From positions 186,001 through 250,000 of the forward strand of contig NC_063157.1 of assembly GCF_020921035.1 (NCBI RefSeq): a DNA stretch of 64,000 nt. Direction: 5' to 3'. This DNA comes from Rhodamnia argentea (lineage: Eukaryota; Streptophyta; Magnoliopsida; Myrtales; Myrtaceae). A model generated the notes under the pieces. That model saw only the letters and a list, made by a program, of their open reading frames with translations, was not told the DNA's origin and searched no databases. Positions 1 through 12,700 of this stretch are shown in pieces; the stretch's first letter is position 1; each line of letters begins with the position of its first letter. The position numbers and the translations under genes were made by a program.

Positions 1-105
1 TTTTCTATTTGCCAAATTCTTTAGCAATTTTGGCTCTATGGGTGCGAACTTTTCCTGCAAAGCAAATTGTCTTCTGAGGAGCAGACTTAAGTTTTGTCAT
101 TGTAG
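1..105 (+). other. Intron of the H+-pyrophosphatase gene (3' end)
   Basis: Non-coding tail of an intron that begins upstream of the window. It ends in a TGTAG acceptor at 101-105 directly before the first visible pyrophosphatase exon. Nothing else is recognisable here. Confidence 0.8.
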
Positions 106-3100
106 GTAGGAGATAATGTGGGTGATTGTGCAGCTCGAGGTGCTGATCTTTTTGAGAGTATTGCAGCTGAAATCATTAGTGCTATGATACTTGGGGGAAC
201 GATGGCCCAGCGTTGTAAAATTGAAGGCAAGTGTTCTGCACCAACTGAAAAATAATCTTGTCTTTTAGCACAAAAGTTAGATAGGCGAAGAAATTACGTG
301 CATATTGGTATATATACTTTCTGGTCATACACTCACATTGTTGCATATCCTTGAATCAAGTGGTTTCATCGGCGTGATAAATAAGCCCATTTTAGTATGA
401 AACAGCTGTTGCAATATATAGGAGAGAGACCTGTCAAGTAGAATATATTTCTATTTTGTTTTTTCAACTGTACGTGACTAAGATTTTTATTTGATTATTC
501 TCCAAACTAAAGTTGGGTGTGTCTTGATAGTTTTGGTTCGGAAGTTGTGTTGAAGCAAAGTTCAATTAGCCAATGCGCAAGCTCGAATGAGTAAAGTTGA
601 ATCGGAAGTTTGCTAATTTGATCACCCTCACAGTTAGTTCAATAATTGAAGTACTGTGGGCGGAAAAAATTTAGGACATGGGAGTGTTATTTGTTTATTT
701 TAGAGCTGGAGAGACTGGTTTATGCACAGGATGTAGTTTGATTGGGGACAAATGCTTCTGCTGCCTCAGAATTGACTCTGGTTAAAATTCCTTCTTTGGC
801 ATCTGTGACTGAAAGCAGAAACTTGAGACATTTAAAAGTCAAACGGCCAATGAAGTCTCCTTTTAATCGGAGAAAATTGAGCTATAGATAAAATTGAGCT
901 TAAAGTTGAAAATGCCAAACTCTGTGAAAACGGCATATAGGTAAAATTCTTAAACCCTACATCCTACCAAACGTAATAGAGTACCTCTAGGAAACAATAA
1001 GTTGGAAAGTTCATCCCGGACATCTCATCCAGAGCTCACTGAACAACCTACAGAGGTGGTTGTGGTTTCTCTAAGTGAACATGGAGATAACAAAGTCATA
1101 ATGATCCACTCATTGATAAAAATGGTCTCTCAACTTTGCTGTTGCATTATTAATAGCCAAAACAATATGGTTGTAATTGTTTTAGAGTTTCATCTTTGAA
1201 AATATGTAAGTTGTCACACAATTCTCTATGCTGAAGACGTTAGAAAATCACAGCTTGAAGTGACAACCGCTGCGCTTATATGCTTGTTTCCAAAGACTAA
1301 TTTGGCAGTTTGCTTTCATGCAGATCCATCCGGCTTCATCTTGTTTCCTCTTGTTGTCCATTCCTTTGACCTGGTAGTGTCGTCAGTTGGAATGCTTTCG
1401 ATAAGGGGAACACGCGAATCTGGTCTGAAGGCATCCATTGAGGATCCAATGGCAATTCTTCAGAAAGGATACTCTGTATCTATAGTTTTAGCCGTTATTG
1501 CTTTTGCCGCGGTATTTTTTCTCTGACTGTTCTCATTTTTTCCCTTTTCGCTGTCAACATATATTTGAAGGATACAGATACAGAAAAAGCTTTCTTGTAA
1601 TTATTTCTGTTGTTTGTCATATTTAAAATTCACCGACTTGCCCCTGCCTCTATTTTTGGTACAAGTCATGTGAATAAGTTCTGACACTTGATTTTACTGG
1701 ATTGAAATCTACACAGTCTACGCGATGGATGCTTTATACTGAACAAGCGCCTTCTGCATGGCTGAACTTTGCTTTGTGTGGGCTGGTTGGTATTATGACA
1801 GCCTATGTTTTTGTATGGATCACAAAGTATTACACAGACTACAAGCATGAGCCCGTGCGCACGCTAGCTCTTTCTAGCTCCACAGGTCATGGAACTAACA
1901 TAATTGCTGGAGTAAGCTTGGGTTTGGAATCAACAGGTCTTCCAGTCCTTGTTATAAGTGTATCGATAATTTCAGCTTTCTGGCTGGGCCGAACTTCTGG
2001 TTTGCTGGATGAGACTGGCAATCCAACTGGTGGTCTCTTTGGAACAGCCGTTGCGACGATGGGCATGCTCAGCTCTGCTGCCTATATTCTCACTATGGAT
2101 ATGTTTGGTCCAATAGCTGATAATGCTGGTGGAATTGTGGAGATGAGTCAGCAGGTAATGACCATATTTCTTCCAAATTTCCATAGCATTAAAAATTTTT
2201 GAACTTGAAGGAAAGGTGGAATAACCTTAGTTGAAAGAACTTTAAGCACTTCCCTAAGTTTGATTGGTGTGGACCCTCAAGTGCATGCATTATTTCATGC
2301 AGCCAGAGAGCGTTCGGGAAATTACTGACGTTCTAGATGCCGTGGGTAACACCACTAAAGCTACAACCAAAGGTTTTGCAATTGGATCGGCTGCACTTGC
2401 ATCTTTTCTTCTGTTCAGTGCTTACATGGATGAGGTGTCTTCATTTTCTCATGAACCTTTTAAAGAGGTGGGTGATTCCTCCATCATGTAAATCCGTTCC
2501 TATTTGGATAGCCTTTGAGAGTGGCGTCTCACCTGCAACATTTATTTGATATTCAGGTTGACATTGCAATACCGGAAGTTTTTGTTGGTGGGTTGTTAGG
2601 TTCCATGCTTATTTTTGTATTTAGTGCATGGGCCTGTTCCGCTGTTGGCCGAACTGCACAAGAGGTTGTTACTGAAGTGAGGAGACAATTTATTGAGAGG
2701 CCTGGAATAATGGTGGGTATCTATTATCAGAGTGCGTTCTCTGATGGTTTTTTTGGGTCAGGTTACTTGATGACCAAATCCTTCTTTGGTTGGCTCAGGA
2801 CTACAAGGAGAAACCTGATTATGGTCGATGCGTTGCCATAGTAGCATCTGCATCATTGAGGGAGATGATAAAACCCGGTGCTTTGGCTATTGTTTCACCT
2901 ATAGCAATTGGTGGGTCGTTATTTTTCATATTGTGTGGACTTATTTTTAGATGGATGACAAGTAGGTCATGACTTCTTTTCGGTTGTTGTTCCTCCTCGG
3001 CCGCTTTGAGCTAAGCTTATGTCATGTAGGCAATGAGATGTCAGCCATTGTCGCTAATCTTTGCGCATAAATTTGCAGGTTTTGTTTTCCGGATTTTGGG

Positions 3101-3668
3101 GCATTACACAGGACAACCTCTTCTTGGGGCCAAAGTTGTGGCTGCCTTACTAATGTTCGCCACAGTTTCTGGTATTCTTATGGCGCTCTTCCTTAATACA
3201 GCAGGCGGTGCCTGGGATAATGCAAAGAAGTACATAGAGACAGGAGCTCTTGGAGGCAAAGGGAGCGATAGTCATAAAGCTGCAGTCACTGGAGATACGT
3301 GAGTTTGACGAATCTTTGCCATTTTGCTTAAATGAGGGCAAGAGCATCTTATGAAATCAACTGGTGATTGTGTTTGATGGCATAGCTCAAAGATGCATGG
3401 TCATGCCCACATATGTGTGCTTGATGCGTTTGTTATGACACTTCCAATTTGTTCTCTTGTATGCTGCTATGGTATCTGCCAGAATGTGAAAATCACTGCG
3501 ACATTTTTCCTCTTTGCACATGACAGCAATGACCTAACTGCTTACTGTTTTGGTTCTGTCGGATGCAGTGTGGGTGACCCCTTCAAGGACACGGCTGGAC
3601 CTTCCCTGCATGTGCTGATAAAGATGCTTGCGACTATAACACTCGTCATGGCTCCTGTGTTTCTGTGA
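106..3668 (+). CDS. VHP2: Type II vacuolar-type H+-translocating pyrophosphatase (partial, 5' end outside window)
   Basis: Membrane pump that hydrolyses pyrophosphate and moves protons into endomembrane compartments; Arabidopsis type II members are reported in Golgi-related membranes. Eight exons are visible: 106-226, 1324-1511, 1717-2154, 2303-2467, 2557-2712, 2799-2910, 3079-3298 and 3569-3668. They join into 499 residues plus stop. The frame opens on the acidic substrate/Mg site GDNVGDCA and ends with the third acidic motif [13 protein letters not shown] in a segment finishing MAPVFL. The stretch [15 protein letters not shown] carries lysine where K+-dependent type I pumps have alanine (GNTTAA), the hallmark of the K+-independent type II class. 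Most other sequence is hydrophobic membrane helices. The first visible intron (227-1323) begins with GC instead of GT. The start codon and N-terminal half lie outside the window. Identity is very secure. Confidence 0.97.
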
Positions 3669-3827
3669 GAGTTTGTCCATATATACTGGGATTTTCAACA
3701 GCAAATCCAAGCCGGCACCCATTTTCATCTGACTAGTATACTTTGCCAAATTTATCAGGTAGGAGTTTTTGATTTGATGTATATTCCCAGGGTGTCGAAT
3801 TGAATGTCATACTAACATCTTTGTTTG

Positions 3828-3833
3828 AATAAA
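3828..3833 (+). terminator. Polyadenylation signal of the H+-pyrophosphatase gene
   Basis: Canonical AATAAA about 160 nt after the pyrophosphatase stop codon, in AT-rich sequence. The position fits a plant near-upstream element; the cleavage site itself is not determined. Confidence 0.5.
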
Positions 3834-4981
3834 GAGACGATAGAGTTGCTACTCATTCTAGTACACCTGGTGTAGCATTAAATTTTTTGGGGGCTTTAAG
3901 TTAGCAAGGGAGAATACTTTTACTGCTGTGAGTTGTGACAGCTCAGTGGGGACTTGGTTGGGCGTGGTTGCGCAGTTTTGTAATTCTCCGCTGTCACGAA
4001 ATACCGCGTGATTATGATTTGGTAACTTTCTTTTGGAATGGTGTTGGTTCTGTCCGTAACGCATTCGCACTAGGAATTTTGCTCGTCTGTTTCCAATTTT
4101 GAGTTCAACTCTTAACACCAGAAGTAGACAAGGAGTGAATCTTGTATATTTTGAATCGATAGGGGCGCGTGCCCTCTTTAAATTAACCGAAAGATATGGT
4201 CTTGTCATATTTGCAAGAAAGCGGATCTAGACTTCACCGAATTGCTTAAGAAAAAGCAATGGCGCGTATCTCTAATCTTCCACGAGTACATTTGACTTTC
4301 AGTGTGTTTCAATCGCGGAGCGCTAAACTTACACGTCTGTATGACCAACGCTCACCACTCAGCTGTTTTTTCTTTATGAGGAAGTCGAAAGTATCAATAT
4401 CAACTTCATTTTCGGAAGGAAAAATACGGTAACGGGAGGTGAGGTGACAAATGGGAAAAATTAGACTCGACTCATGAACAGGCCGGCACACAGTTGCATA
4501 TCCTCCGGAGATGATTACAAGGTATGCGTTTGCCATTTCGCGAATCTAGACAGGTAGATGATGTTCTGCGAGCAAACTGGCGAAGATGTCAAGGCCTCTG
4601 GCCATCAAACCCAGCATTAGCATTTCCTCGAGCAATAGCAAAGATTCTAAGGCCTCTCGGAACCAAACGATTTGCCTCAGCATTTCTTATTGCTTAACAT
4701 TCGAGTAAATCAACCCAAGTTGTTGTGACGTGCAATACTAGGATCGATTAACCGAATTATGTTTTCGGCACTCCTGCGTCGGAAAATTCTATTAGAAGAA
4801 TCAGAATGTGCGCAAATGTCGGGGGGATGGGAGGATGATGGCATTGAGAAGACGGTGGGCCTTGCCTCAGAAGGGCAACAAACAGTGGAGGTCAGCTACT
4901 TCGGGCCCAAGCCCAACCCCAAAAGTACAAAGGCCCAAATGATTACGGCAACATCGCAATTGGCCATTTTCCAGTTCCTTA
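3834..4981. other. Intergenic region
   Basis: Downstream of the pyrophosphatase and upstream of the small gene at 5127. Only short, non-conserved open frames are seen. No transposon termini or RNA gene recognised. Confidence 0.6.
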
Positions 4982-5004
4982 TCTCTCTCTCTCTCTCTCT
5001 CTCT
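4982..5004 (+). repeat. (CT)n microsatellite in the presumed 5' leader of the gene at 5127
   Basis: About 11 CT units, followed by a TTGCAGG acceptor-like site and a second short CT run near 5089-5101. Pyrimidine-rich tracts near plant transcription starts are common; here the tract sits about 125-145 nt before the ATG. Confidence 0.7.
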
Positions 5005-5126
5005 TGCAGGCTTTGCTTTGCTGCTCCACGCTCTAGTCCAGTCTAGGGTTCTTGCCAAAACCCCCAACTCCCAACTCCACTCTTCAACTCTCTCTCTCTC
5101 TGTGAAGGAGAAGGAGGAGGAGGAGG

Positions 5127-5558
5127 ATGCAGAATCCGGGGAAGCCGATGAGCGCACTCCCAGAGCTGGAGAAGACGAAGAAGAAGAAGACGATGATGCC
5201 CTCCCCTCAGGAGCTCCTCTCCCACTACGAGTCTCAGGGTTTGGACTCCCACCAAGCCTCCCTCAAGGCCATCGACCACCTCCAGAAGATGCTCTTCCGC
5301 GTCGTCTCCTCCCGGGGCCCCAAGACGGATAAGGTCCGGCCCGACGCCGCCCGTAAGATGGACGCCCTGAATGGTCGGCTCGCCGTGCTGGAGATGAAGG
5401 TGGACTCCAAGCCCGGGTACGCGGAGGCCTTCGCCATCGGGGTGGCTTCCGGGGCCGCCCTCAACGGGATGGGGAGCCTCATGCCCCACGTGCTCACCTC
5501 CCTCTCTCAGATTTGGAGCTCTGTCGCCAGTCTTTACAAGAATCCTCACCATCCCTAA
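5127..5558 (+). CDS. Conserved plant protein of unknown function (143 aa, single exon)
   Basis: Intronless frame of 143 codons. Residues 17-22 are a lysine-rich patch (KTKKKK) followed by MPSPQELLSHYESQG, then a helical segment with SHQASLKAIDHLQKMLF. Residues about 65-95 (ARKMDALNGRLAVLEMKVDS) look like a short amphipathic or coiled helix. The C-terminal 45 residues are small-residue-rich and hydrophobic (AFAIGVASGAALNGMG), possibly a membrane-associated hairpin with a glycine-zipper look. Codon use is strongly GC-rich compared with surrounding DNA, which supports real coding. ATG at 5127 is the first in frame; later methionines (residues 8, 23, 24) are alternatives. I recall similar uncharacterised plant proteins but no function. 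The 180-residue antisense frame across the same bases is its shadow. Confidence 0.75.
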   Translation: MQNPGKPMSALPELEKTKKKKTMMPSPQELLSHYESQGLDSHQASLKAIDHLQKMLFRVVSSRGPKTDKVRPDAARKMDALNGRLAVLEMKVDSKPGYAEAFAIGVASGAALNGMGSLMPHVLTSLSQIWSSVASLYKNPHHP

Positions 5559-6703
5559 TGAAGCAAACTTCTGGCTTTCCACCATTGCACGTCAATCCAA
5601 TTCAAAGCCGGGCTATTTTGTCTTGTTGTTGGGTTTGTCTTCATTTCATTTCGTCTTGGGGAACCGCAAATTCGGCTTGTGGCTGGACCAGAACAGGTGG
5701 AGAATTGGGCGGAAAAAGAAAAAACAGAGTCTATTGAGTTTGTTTGGTCATCGTTGCCAGCCACCATTGTACCCGATGACCCTTCCTTATCACTCCGTGG
5801 ATAACCAGGGCAGCCACGACCCGACAATATCCGATATATTCACTCCTTCCTAAATGAAGATAAATCAAGAGGCGCTTGTGTTCCCACTTTGACTTTTCTC
5901 ATCGTTGATATGGTCCGTTGAGTTCAAATCACATTCTAAATTCTGGGAAGAAAATCATCAAGCAACATGTACATGTAAGATGTCATAAGAAAAAATCATA
6001 ACATCGACCCGGATGAGGCGGTTTCTTTGTCCCTCGAGGAGAATAGTGCGTCTATCACGCTGCAGAGAGTCAAAAGTGGAAAAGTAAGAGCTAAATGACA
6101 TGTTAATAACCACTCCGGGAAGATAGTTTATGTCTTTGTTTAGTTGCTGTAGATGTAATGAGGAAGGGCTGCCTTCTTCTTGCTCCACATTATCGAAAGG
6201 TGTGATTTTTCGAGATTTCGATTTACTAAATGATGCGATTAGATTGCTACGCACGTTGAACGGGAGCATTTGTTCACATCCCCCGCTACAATTCATTCCC
6301 TCGCTTCATAAATTGATGTAATTTGGAAGAGTCATCTTCGGGGGTGGGGGGTGGGGTGCGGAGGCGGGGGGGAGGGAATTTTAGTCAACGTCAGCTCCTC
6401 CTCTTCCACTTCCACAGGAGAAAATGCTCTGCCCCGCCACGTCGACGACTGACGTGGCAGGTGGACGATTTAGATATGGTTTGGCTGGCTGATGGTTATG
6501 GTCGGTCGGGAGATGAACAGCAGCTCGCTCGAAAGACAACAGGTAAGGCGAGCGTGAACTAACACGACGAGGTTGGCGATATGATAGTTTGGAAGTAAAC
6601 CCCCTGCCACTGGTAGTTTCACTTTCATACCTTCTTTAAAGTGATGATCTTGATGATTCCCAGAGCTCCCGAGCGACGAAGAGGCGAGTCCTTGGGCTAG
6701 ATT
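5559..6703. other. Intergenic region between the small gene and the TPR gene
   Basis: Contains the 3' flank of the gene at 5127 and the promoter and leader of the TPR gene. A G-rich patch (about 6340-6375) and short open frames without recognisable similarity are present. No transposon termini found. Confidence 0.6.
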
Positions 6704-9700
6704 ATGTCTCTCGTAGCGACCTACTCCGCCCCAATCTACCGAAACCTCAACCCCACATGCTCCTCTGAATCCAACCCAAGGCGTGGCTTTGGCACCAGAA
6801 AGGTATCCCCCCACCTTCTCTCCCTCTTCCTGGTACGTACTTCCGTCCTACGAGTTTTGAGTTGGGAGTGACTTTGCTCTTCTCAAATTCTCAGACCAAC
6901 AAAATCTCCAAGGACAGCGATCCCTCCTCCCAAAAGAGGTATACCCAAGCTCGCTTCCGCTTCCACTTGCTGGCTCTGCAGTTTTTAATCTCAATTCCAG
7001 CTAGTTCATTCTAAAGCTGCTTGCTTGTGACGGCCCCATTCTTTTTCTCGCTTGCTACTGTTTCGTTTGCCATCTCCTAGGTGAATTGTTCCGTCCTGAC
7101 AGGCTGTTTCCCAGCTTCAGTTTCACTTATCTCTTGTCTTTGCTTAGTGCAGGAAATCCACGCTCGATCAGCCTGGTCCTCTACCTAGTGGTAAGTCCAT
7201 GAATAAACTCTCGCATTCGTAGCCAGTCATAAATGGATGTTTTGCTTTTTTCGTGTGCTTGGTTAAACTGAAGCTTCCAATTCATTTCCCCATATTGTCA
7301 AATTGATTTTTCCTGCTCAATGGTACTGCTGTAAAAGCACGATTTAGTATCGCTCTTGGATCAAAATTTTATGACAAACTGTTACATAGAATTAGTGCTC
7401 CAGCTGGAAATAGCTTGTTCTCCTTTGAAACAACGTTGGTCCCCTGTTCTTTTTTGTATTTCTTCAGGCAACATCACCTGCTACACTATTGAAGTCTCAG
7501 CTTGTGTGTTTTTTGAGTATTTGCTGGGTTTTCGTCATGCCTGTGTGTTGCTCATGGTCCACCATGTTTAAAATGGACTTGCGGGAAACCTCTTCGTCTC
7601 TCGTTTCTTCTCCATTGAACCTTAGATAATGCTTTTTAAGGCACATTCAGTTTTGATTTCATTCATTTTCTTGATCTCCAGCAGAAGGCGGCCCATTTGT
7701 GCTGTATTCTTAGCAGCTTTTTTTTTTTTTTTGGTGGCTTATGTGATTTAGATAGGAAGTATTTCTTTCATTGATTGTGCATCATTACTCTTATGTGAAA
7801 CTTTTCTTGTAGTGGCACCTGGTTTAAGCTCCAGATACGATGGGAACAATAGAAAAAGTACTTCTGCCAACCTTGAGTTTGAGGAACGGCTGAAAGCAGT
7901 TAGAAGGTGCAGCCTCACCATATTACGCTTGCTTCATGACTTGCGTCATCATGTGAGACACTATCTGAAGATAGAGTAGTGTCCAAGATGCCATGTGCAT
8001 CATCAGGACATTCCTCTGTCTGCAGCAGTTGAACTGTGTAAATGTCTAGAGTCATTTTTGTCACTTGGACTTGATAGAGAAGTGCCGTTCAGATGTCCAG
8101 AACAAACATATTACTCTGTGTGGTCATGATTTCTAGTTCACATAACATATCGATTTAGGTCTCCATAATGGTTGAACTAGACACTTATCTTTCAATTGAT
8201 AATCCTCTCAGGAGAAACCTTTTCTCTGCACCTTTTCAATTTACTCTTTCCTTTTCTTCATATAGAAGAGACTAGGTTTTTTCATCAAACTAAGCATCCT
8301 CTTCAGGTCAGCGATCGAGCAGAAAAAAGCAGATGAAATAAAAGAATTTGGAGCTATTGACTATGATGCACCGACTGAGACAGATGATAAAACCATTGGA
8401 CTTGGCACAAAGGTAAAATCCTTGTGATCACATGTTGAATTTTGAAGTTCACTTTTTTGAATTGTGGTCAGCTGATCCTTAAACTCTGATTCGAGTTTCA
8501 ATGTCAAATAGGTTGGAGTTGGAGTAGCAGTTGTCGTCTTTGGTTTGGTTTTCGCTCTTGGAGATTTTCTTCCGTCCGGAAGGTATGCTTTAATGAATGA
8601 CTTTTCTGCATCATTGAACCTGTGGGTTTGTTGATCCCTTTTCCAGTGTCTCTTCTATTTGGATGAGACTTCTTGACTTAAGACAGGCTCACGTATGTCT
8701 GCACTCCGCAAAGGGTAAAAGATTGTGTGATTTGCTTGTGCAAATGCACATTTGTGTAATTTCTGAGTATTATAGACTTCGATTGTTGGCAAAGATTCTG
8801 TTCACTAGTTTCTACTCATGCTCCTAATCTTCCTTGTCAGTTTTCTTGAACTATTTACTCTATAATAAACCATCCGTCTAGATCTTTCTCCTGTTCTTCC
8901 ACTCAGTTCACATGCTTGTTCTTTTTATGGCTTTCTTGCTACTCAAGGTGCTCTTAAGTTCCTCATCATCACTAATGAACTTGTGACATCAGTGATGGCT
9001 ATCTACTCATTTCTGGCTAATATGCATTAGCTTTGCTTGGGCCTTCTCTTGCATTTCTCCTAGAATGATTTTTCATATACCATGTAAATGGCTTTAGTGA
9101 AACTAATAAAAGTTGAATGGCCAAAAGCAAATAAAATTGCGAATGGTGAGAATTATTCACGGTATTCTTTACATCTATTTGGAATATTGACTGAGAAGTA
9201 ACCATCGAAATAATCTGTCTATATCCTACGCAATGAACTTTTAGCAGCACGGCAAAAGAAATGGAGGAAACTCATTAAGCCAAACCAGCTATGGATTAAC
9301 TAGCCAACAAGGACCAATGGTAGTTATGTGCCCTTGGCGTCTCTTAAAACCTCTTTCCTAAATGGTTGATGTGCAGTCCACACACCATTATTGTTGGAGT
9401 GTTTGATCTTTTTAAACCTTTATGTTCCAGTGATAGTCCCTCTGAAGTAGCAGTGGTGGCCAACAAACAGCTCTCAGAAGAAGAAAAAGCTACTCTTCAG
9501 GTGCTTGAGAAAGAGCTGGCTTGATATTTTCACTGCAAGTATTATTTTCTGCATGAAACAGGCCAATTTTCGGTCTTGAGGAAAGTTCGTAGTTTCAACA
9601 GAGTTTGACTTTGAAAGCAATGAAATCCTTGCATACCACTATTTACTTGCTGCTCACTGCGCACATTTCATTATTGTGAGTGAATTGTTCTCTTGAGAAG

Positions 9701-12700
9701 AAGTGTATGTGGGAGACCAAGTGTAAGAGAATAGAGTTGAATAATATTTCGTTTCCTACACTCAAAGCTAATGTAATTATATTTTTTGTGAGTTGCGTGA
9801 CTCATGTAATTTGAAATCCTTTCGAATCCAAGCTCTTGTCGTCTCATAGTACTTGTATTTAGCTGCCTTTCCTATTCAGAATCCAGTAGGATGACAGATA
9901 CTGTTGCCATTTCTCTTCAGCTTTACATGGAATAACCCAAGAGAATGCATAATTATTCACTCATAGTTAACACTCAAATTCTTTTCTCCTATTGGGATCT
10001 GTTACAGAGAAGGCTGGAAGAGTTTGAAGCCACACTTTCTACTTCTCCAAGAGATCCCACAGCGCTTGAAGTAAGTAGGAGTCTTATATCAGCTATCCAT
10101 TTGCGTTTTGCTCTCCATGCTGGATATTGACCCGTAGGTTTATATCTGCTATGCATGGCTTTGAGTTTTAACTTTACAAAGAAGAGAGGATCTATGCTAC
10201 TCCTATATATGACGATAAGTGACTTTGAAAGGTTCCCATTTATTGGGTAAGAATTACAAACTTTCAGCTTGCATGCTGGTTGAATCAATCACTGGATTGA
10301 AGCATGTATATAATATTGAAAGGTGGTCATTCCATAAATTTCAACATATATCTGTACGCCATGCACCAGCCTACCAGGGCACCTGAACAATGAGATATAT
10401 CATAAGTGGAGAGAGAGCTGTGCCATTTGTCTTTCTTTTCTGTGTATGCTTGGTTGTTAGTATGTGCATCTAAGAGTGTTCTTTAAAATTGCTTCATCAT
10501 CTATTCTGCTGCATCACTTTCTTCTATGTCTATAGGGAGCGGCAGTAACATTAGCAGAACTAGGGGAGTATACTAAGGCAGCTGCTCGGCTGGAGGATTT
10601 GACTAAGGTTTGTTGTTAGGCAAACATGCTTCTTGGTATAATGTGCTCTATTTAGCAAGTATCTTAGGCTCAATCATCTCTGCAGGAGAGATCTACTGAT
10701 CCTGATGCTTTCCGTTTACTTGGGGAAGTCAAATTTGAACTCAAAGATTACGAAGGGAGCGCTGCTGCATATAGGAGTGCAAGCAAGGTGTCCGTTTGAT
10801 CTTTTTCAAAAAATGCAGGACTATTGTCTTGTACTTTTGATTTTATGGCTTAGAACGTATGGGAAGCTCTAGTCAAGTCAAGTAGACACGAGTTCCGACT
10901 TTCATGGAACTTATTAAAATTGAACTATTTTGAGTTCCACGCCTATATGCGTACTACTTGTGTATCATGGCTTGTCAACTCGGATGCCAACAGAAAAGGC
11001 AACTTGGCTGGTGTCAGTCTTGCCCTTCTAGAAAGCTCCAAGAGCTGATTCTAATTCAACAGACTTTTCATTATATCATGAGTTGGCTGTGAAAAAAGAG
11101 TGGGATAATGCTTAGTATTTTCTATAGAAATTGGAAGCTTCAAATCTTCCATTGTTGTGGCACTTGCACAGAAAGAAACTATTAGTAATTTCTGGAGGAA
11201 GCATGTTAAAAAGACAATTGCATTTGTTGCTTTATATGTGTAAAAATGAAAATTGGATTCCATGAATGCCTTGACCCATGAGATCTGCTCTATCATCAAC
11301 TTATCCTTTTAATGGTCTGCAGTTGTCCACAGATATCAATTTTGAAGTTCTGCGTGGCCTTACAAACGCACTACTTGCTGCCAAAAAACCAGATAAAGTG
11401 AGTCACAGATGTCATTTGAGTTGTTACATTATGAGCTAAGAACATGTTGGTGAAGCTGTGTTTTAGGATTAAAGGTATAGCGGACATGACATAATCTAGC
11501 ATAAATTGTCTACCGTGCTATTCATGGATTTAGCAGTAGATAGCCTTCAGGCCCTCCGATGGACTCAGACAGGGACCTTCCTTCTTCTGAGGCACTGGGA
11601 GACTTCTGTTAATGATACCAACCTGCCCTGCCCCTCAGACAATGCTTTAAATTTTAAGCAACTTTTTGCTTGGATAAGTCTCCTTTTTTTCAGCTATATG
11701 AGAAGTTTGTTTAGAGCATTTCAATGTAAACAACGCATCCATTTAACAACTTAAGCTTTGCAGTATCCGATTTTCACCAAGCTGTAACATTTTCACCAAG
11801 ATGTTTCCTGTGCTCCGTTCTTTGTCAATACACGAATCATGGTTCTAATTACACAGACGGTGTAGCTTTAAATAACCATGTGAAACCTTGTATATTAAAA
11901 TACATAACTTATCAGTAATGTGGTTTCTGGAAATATAGCAAGTATTTGGCAAAATTTTTTAATTATGTCATGGACGTAGGCCAGAACCTTGAGAAGTTTT
12001 TTTTTAAATCATAAATGTAGCTCTGCCTCTTGATCTCCTAAGACTAGGGAGTTCATTGTATATGTTGAGAAGTATCGGTATCTCTGTACTTGCCCACCAA
12101 TTTAGGCCTTATCTGCACCTGCTTTAGCCTATTCTCAGCACAGAAGGCATATCTATCCATCTATTCAATAGTGTTCACGCTATTGAGGTTAGTGACCTGC
12201 AGCCATTTATGAATTTCTTTGATGAGGTGGATCTGCAGGCTGTTCAAGTACTCCTGGCCTCTCGAGACCTCATGAACTCAAAAAAGGCAAATGTTGAGGC
12301 AGATAGCAGTACAACGAAAAGAAGTAAGCAGAGCGTGGATCCTATTCAAGTGAGTTCTATTATATTCTTATCTTCCATCACGCTGATGTTTATGCAAACA
12401 CCTGTTTGGCCAGATAGGCACTAAGAATATTAAGAAAGCAAATCGCATCAACTTCTAGATAACACATTACCTGGAAAGAACCCTGCTTGTGGAGACCTAT
12501 GAGTCGTATGTCATGCTAATACTGGTAAGAAGCAGTATGTCTGAAAGGAAGATTGGTCCATGCTCCACCTAGAACGTTTGTTCTTTTCAATTGATTGTCT
12601 TTGCCTCATTTTCCTTTTCTTGGTTTTGGGGGAGGTAAGAAGGTTTTCAAGGTAAAGGCCCAAAGTGGCGTGTCCCATGATCAGGTGTCCCCTGCGGATA

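Noticed and set aside
5043-5585. 180-codon minus-strand frame
   Set aside because: Antisense shadow of the GC-rich gene at 5127-5558; its composition follows that gene and it shows no known domain.
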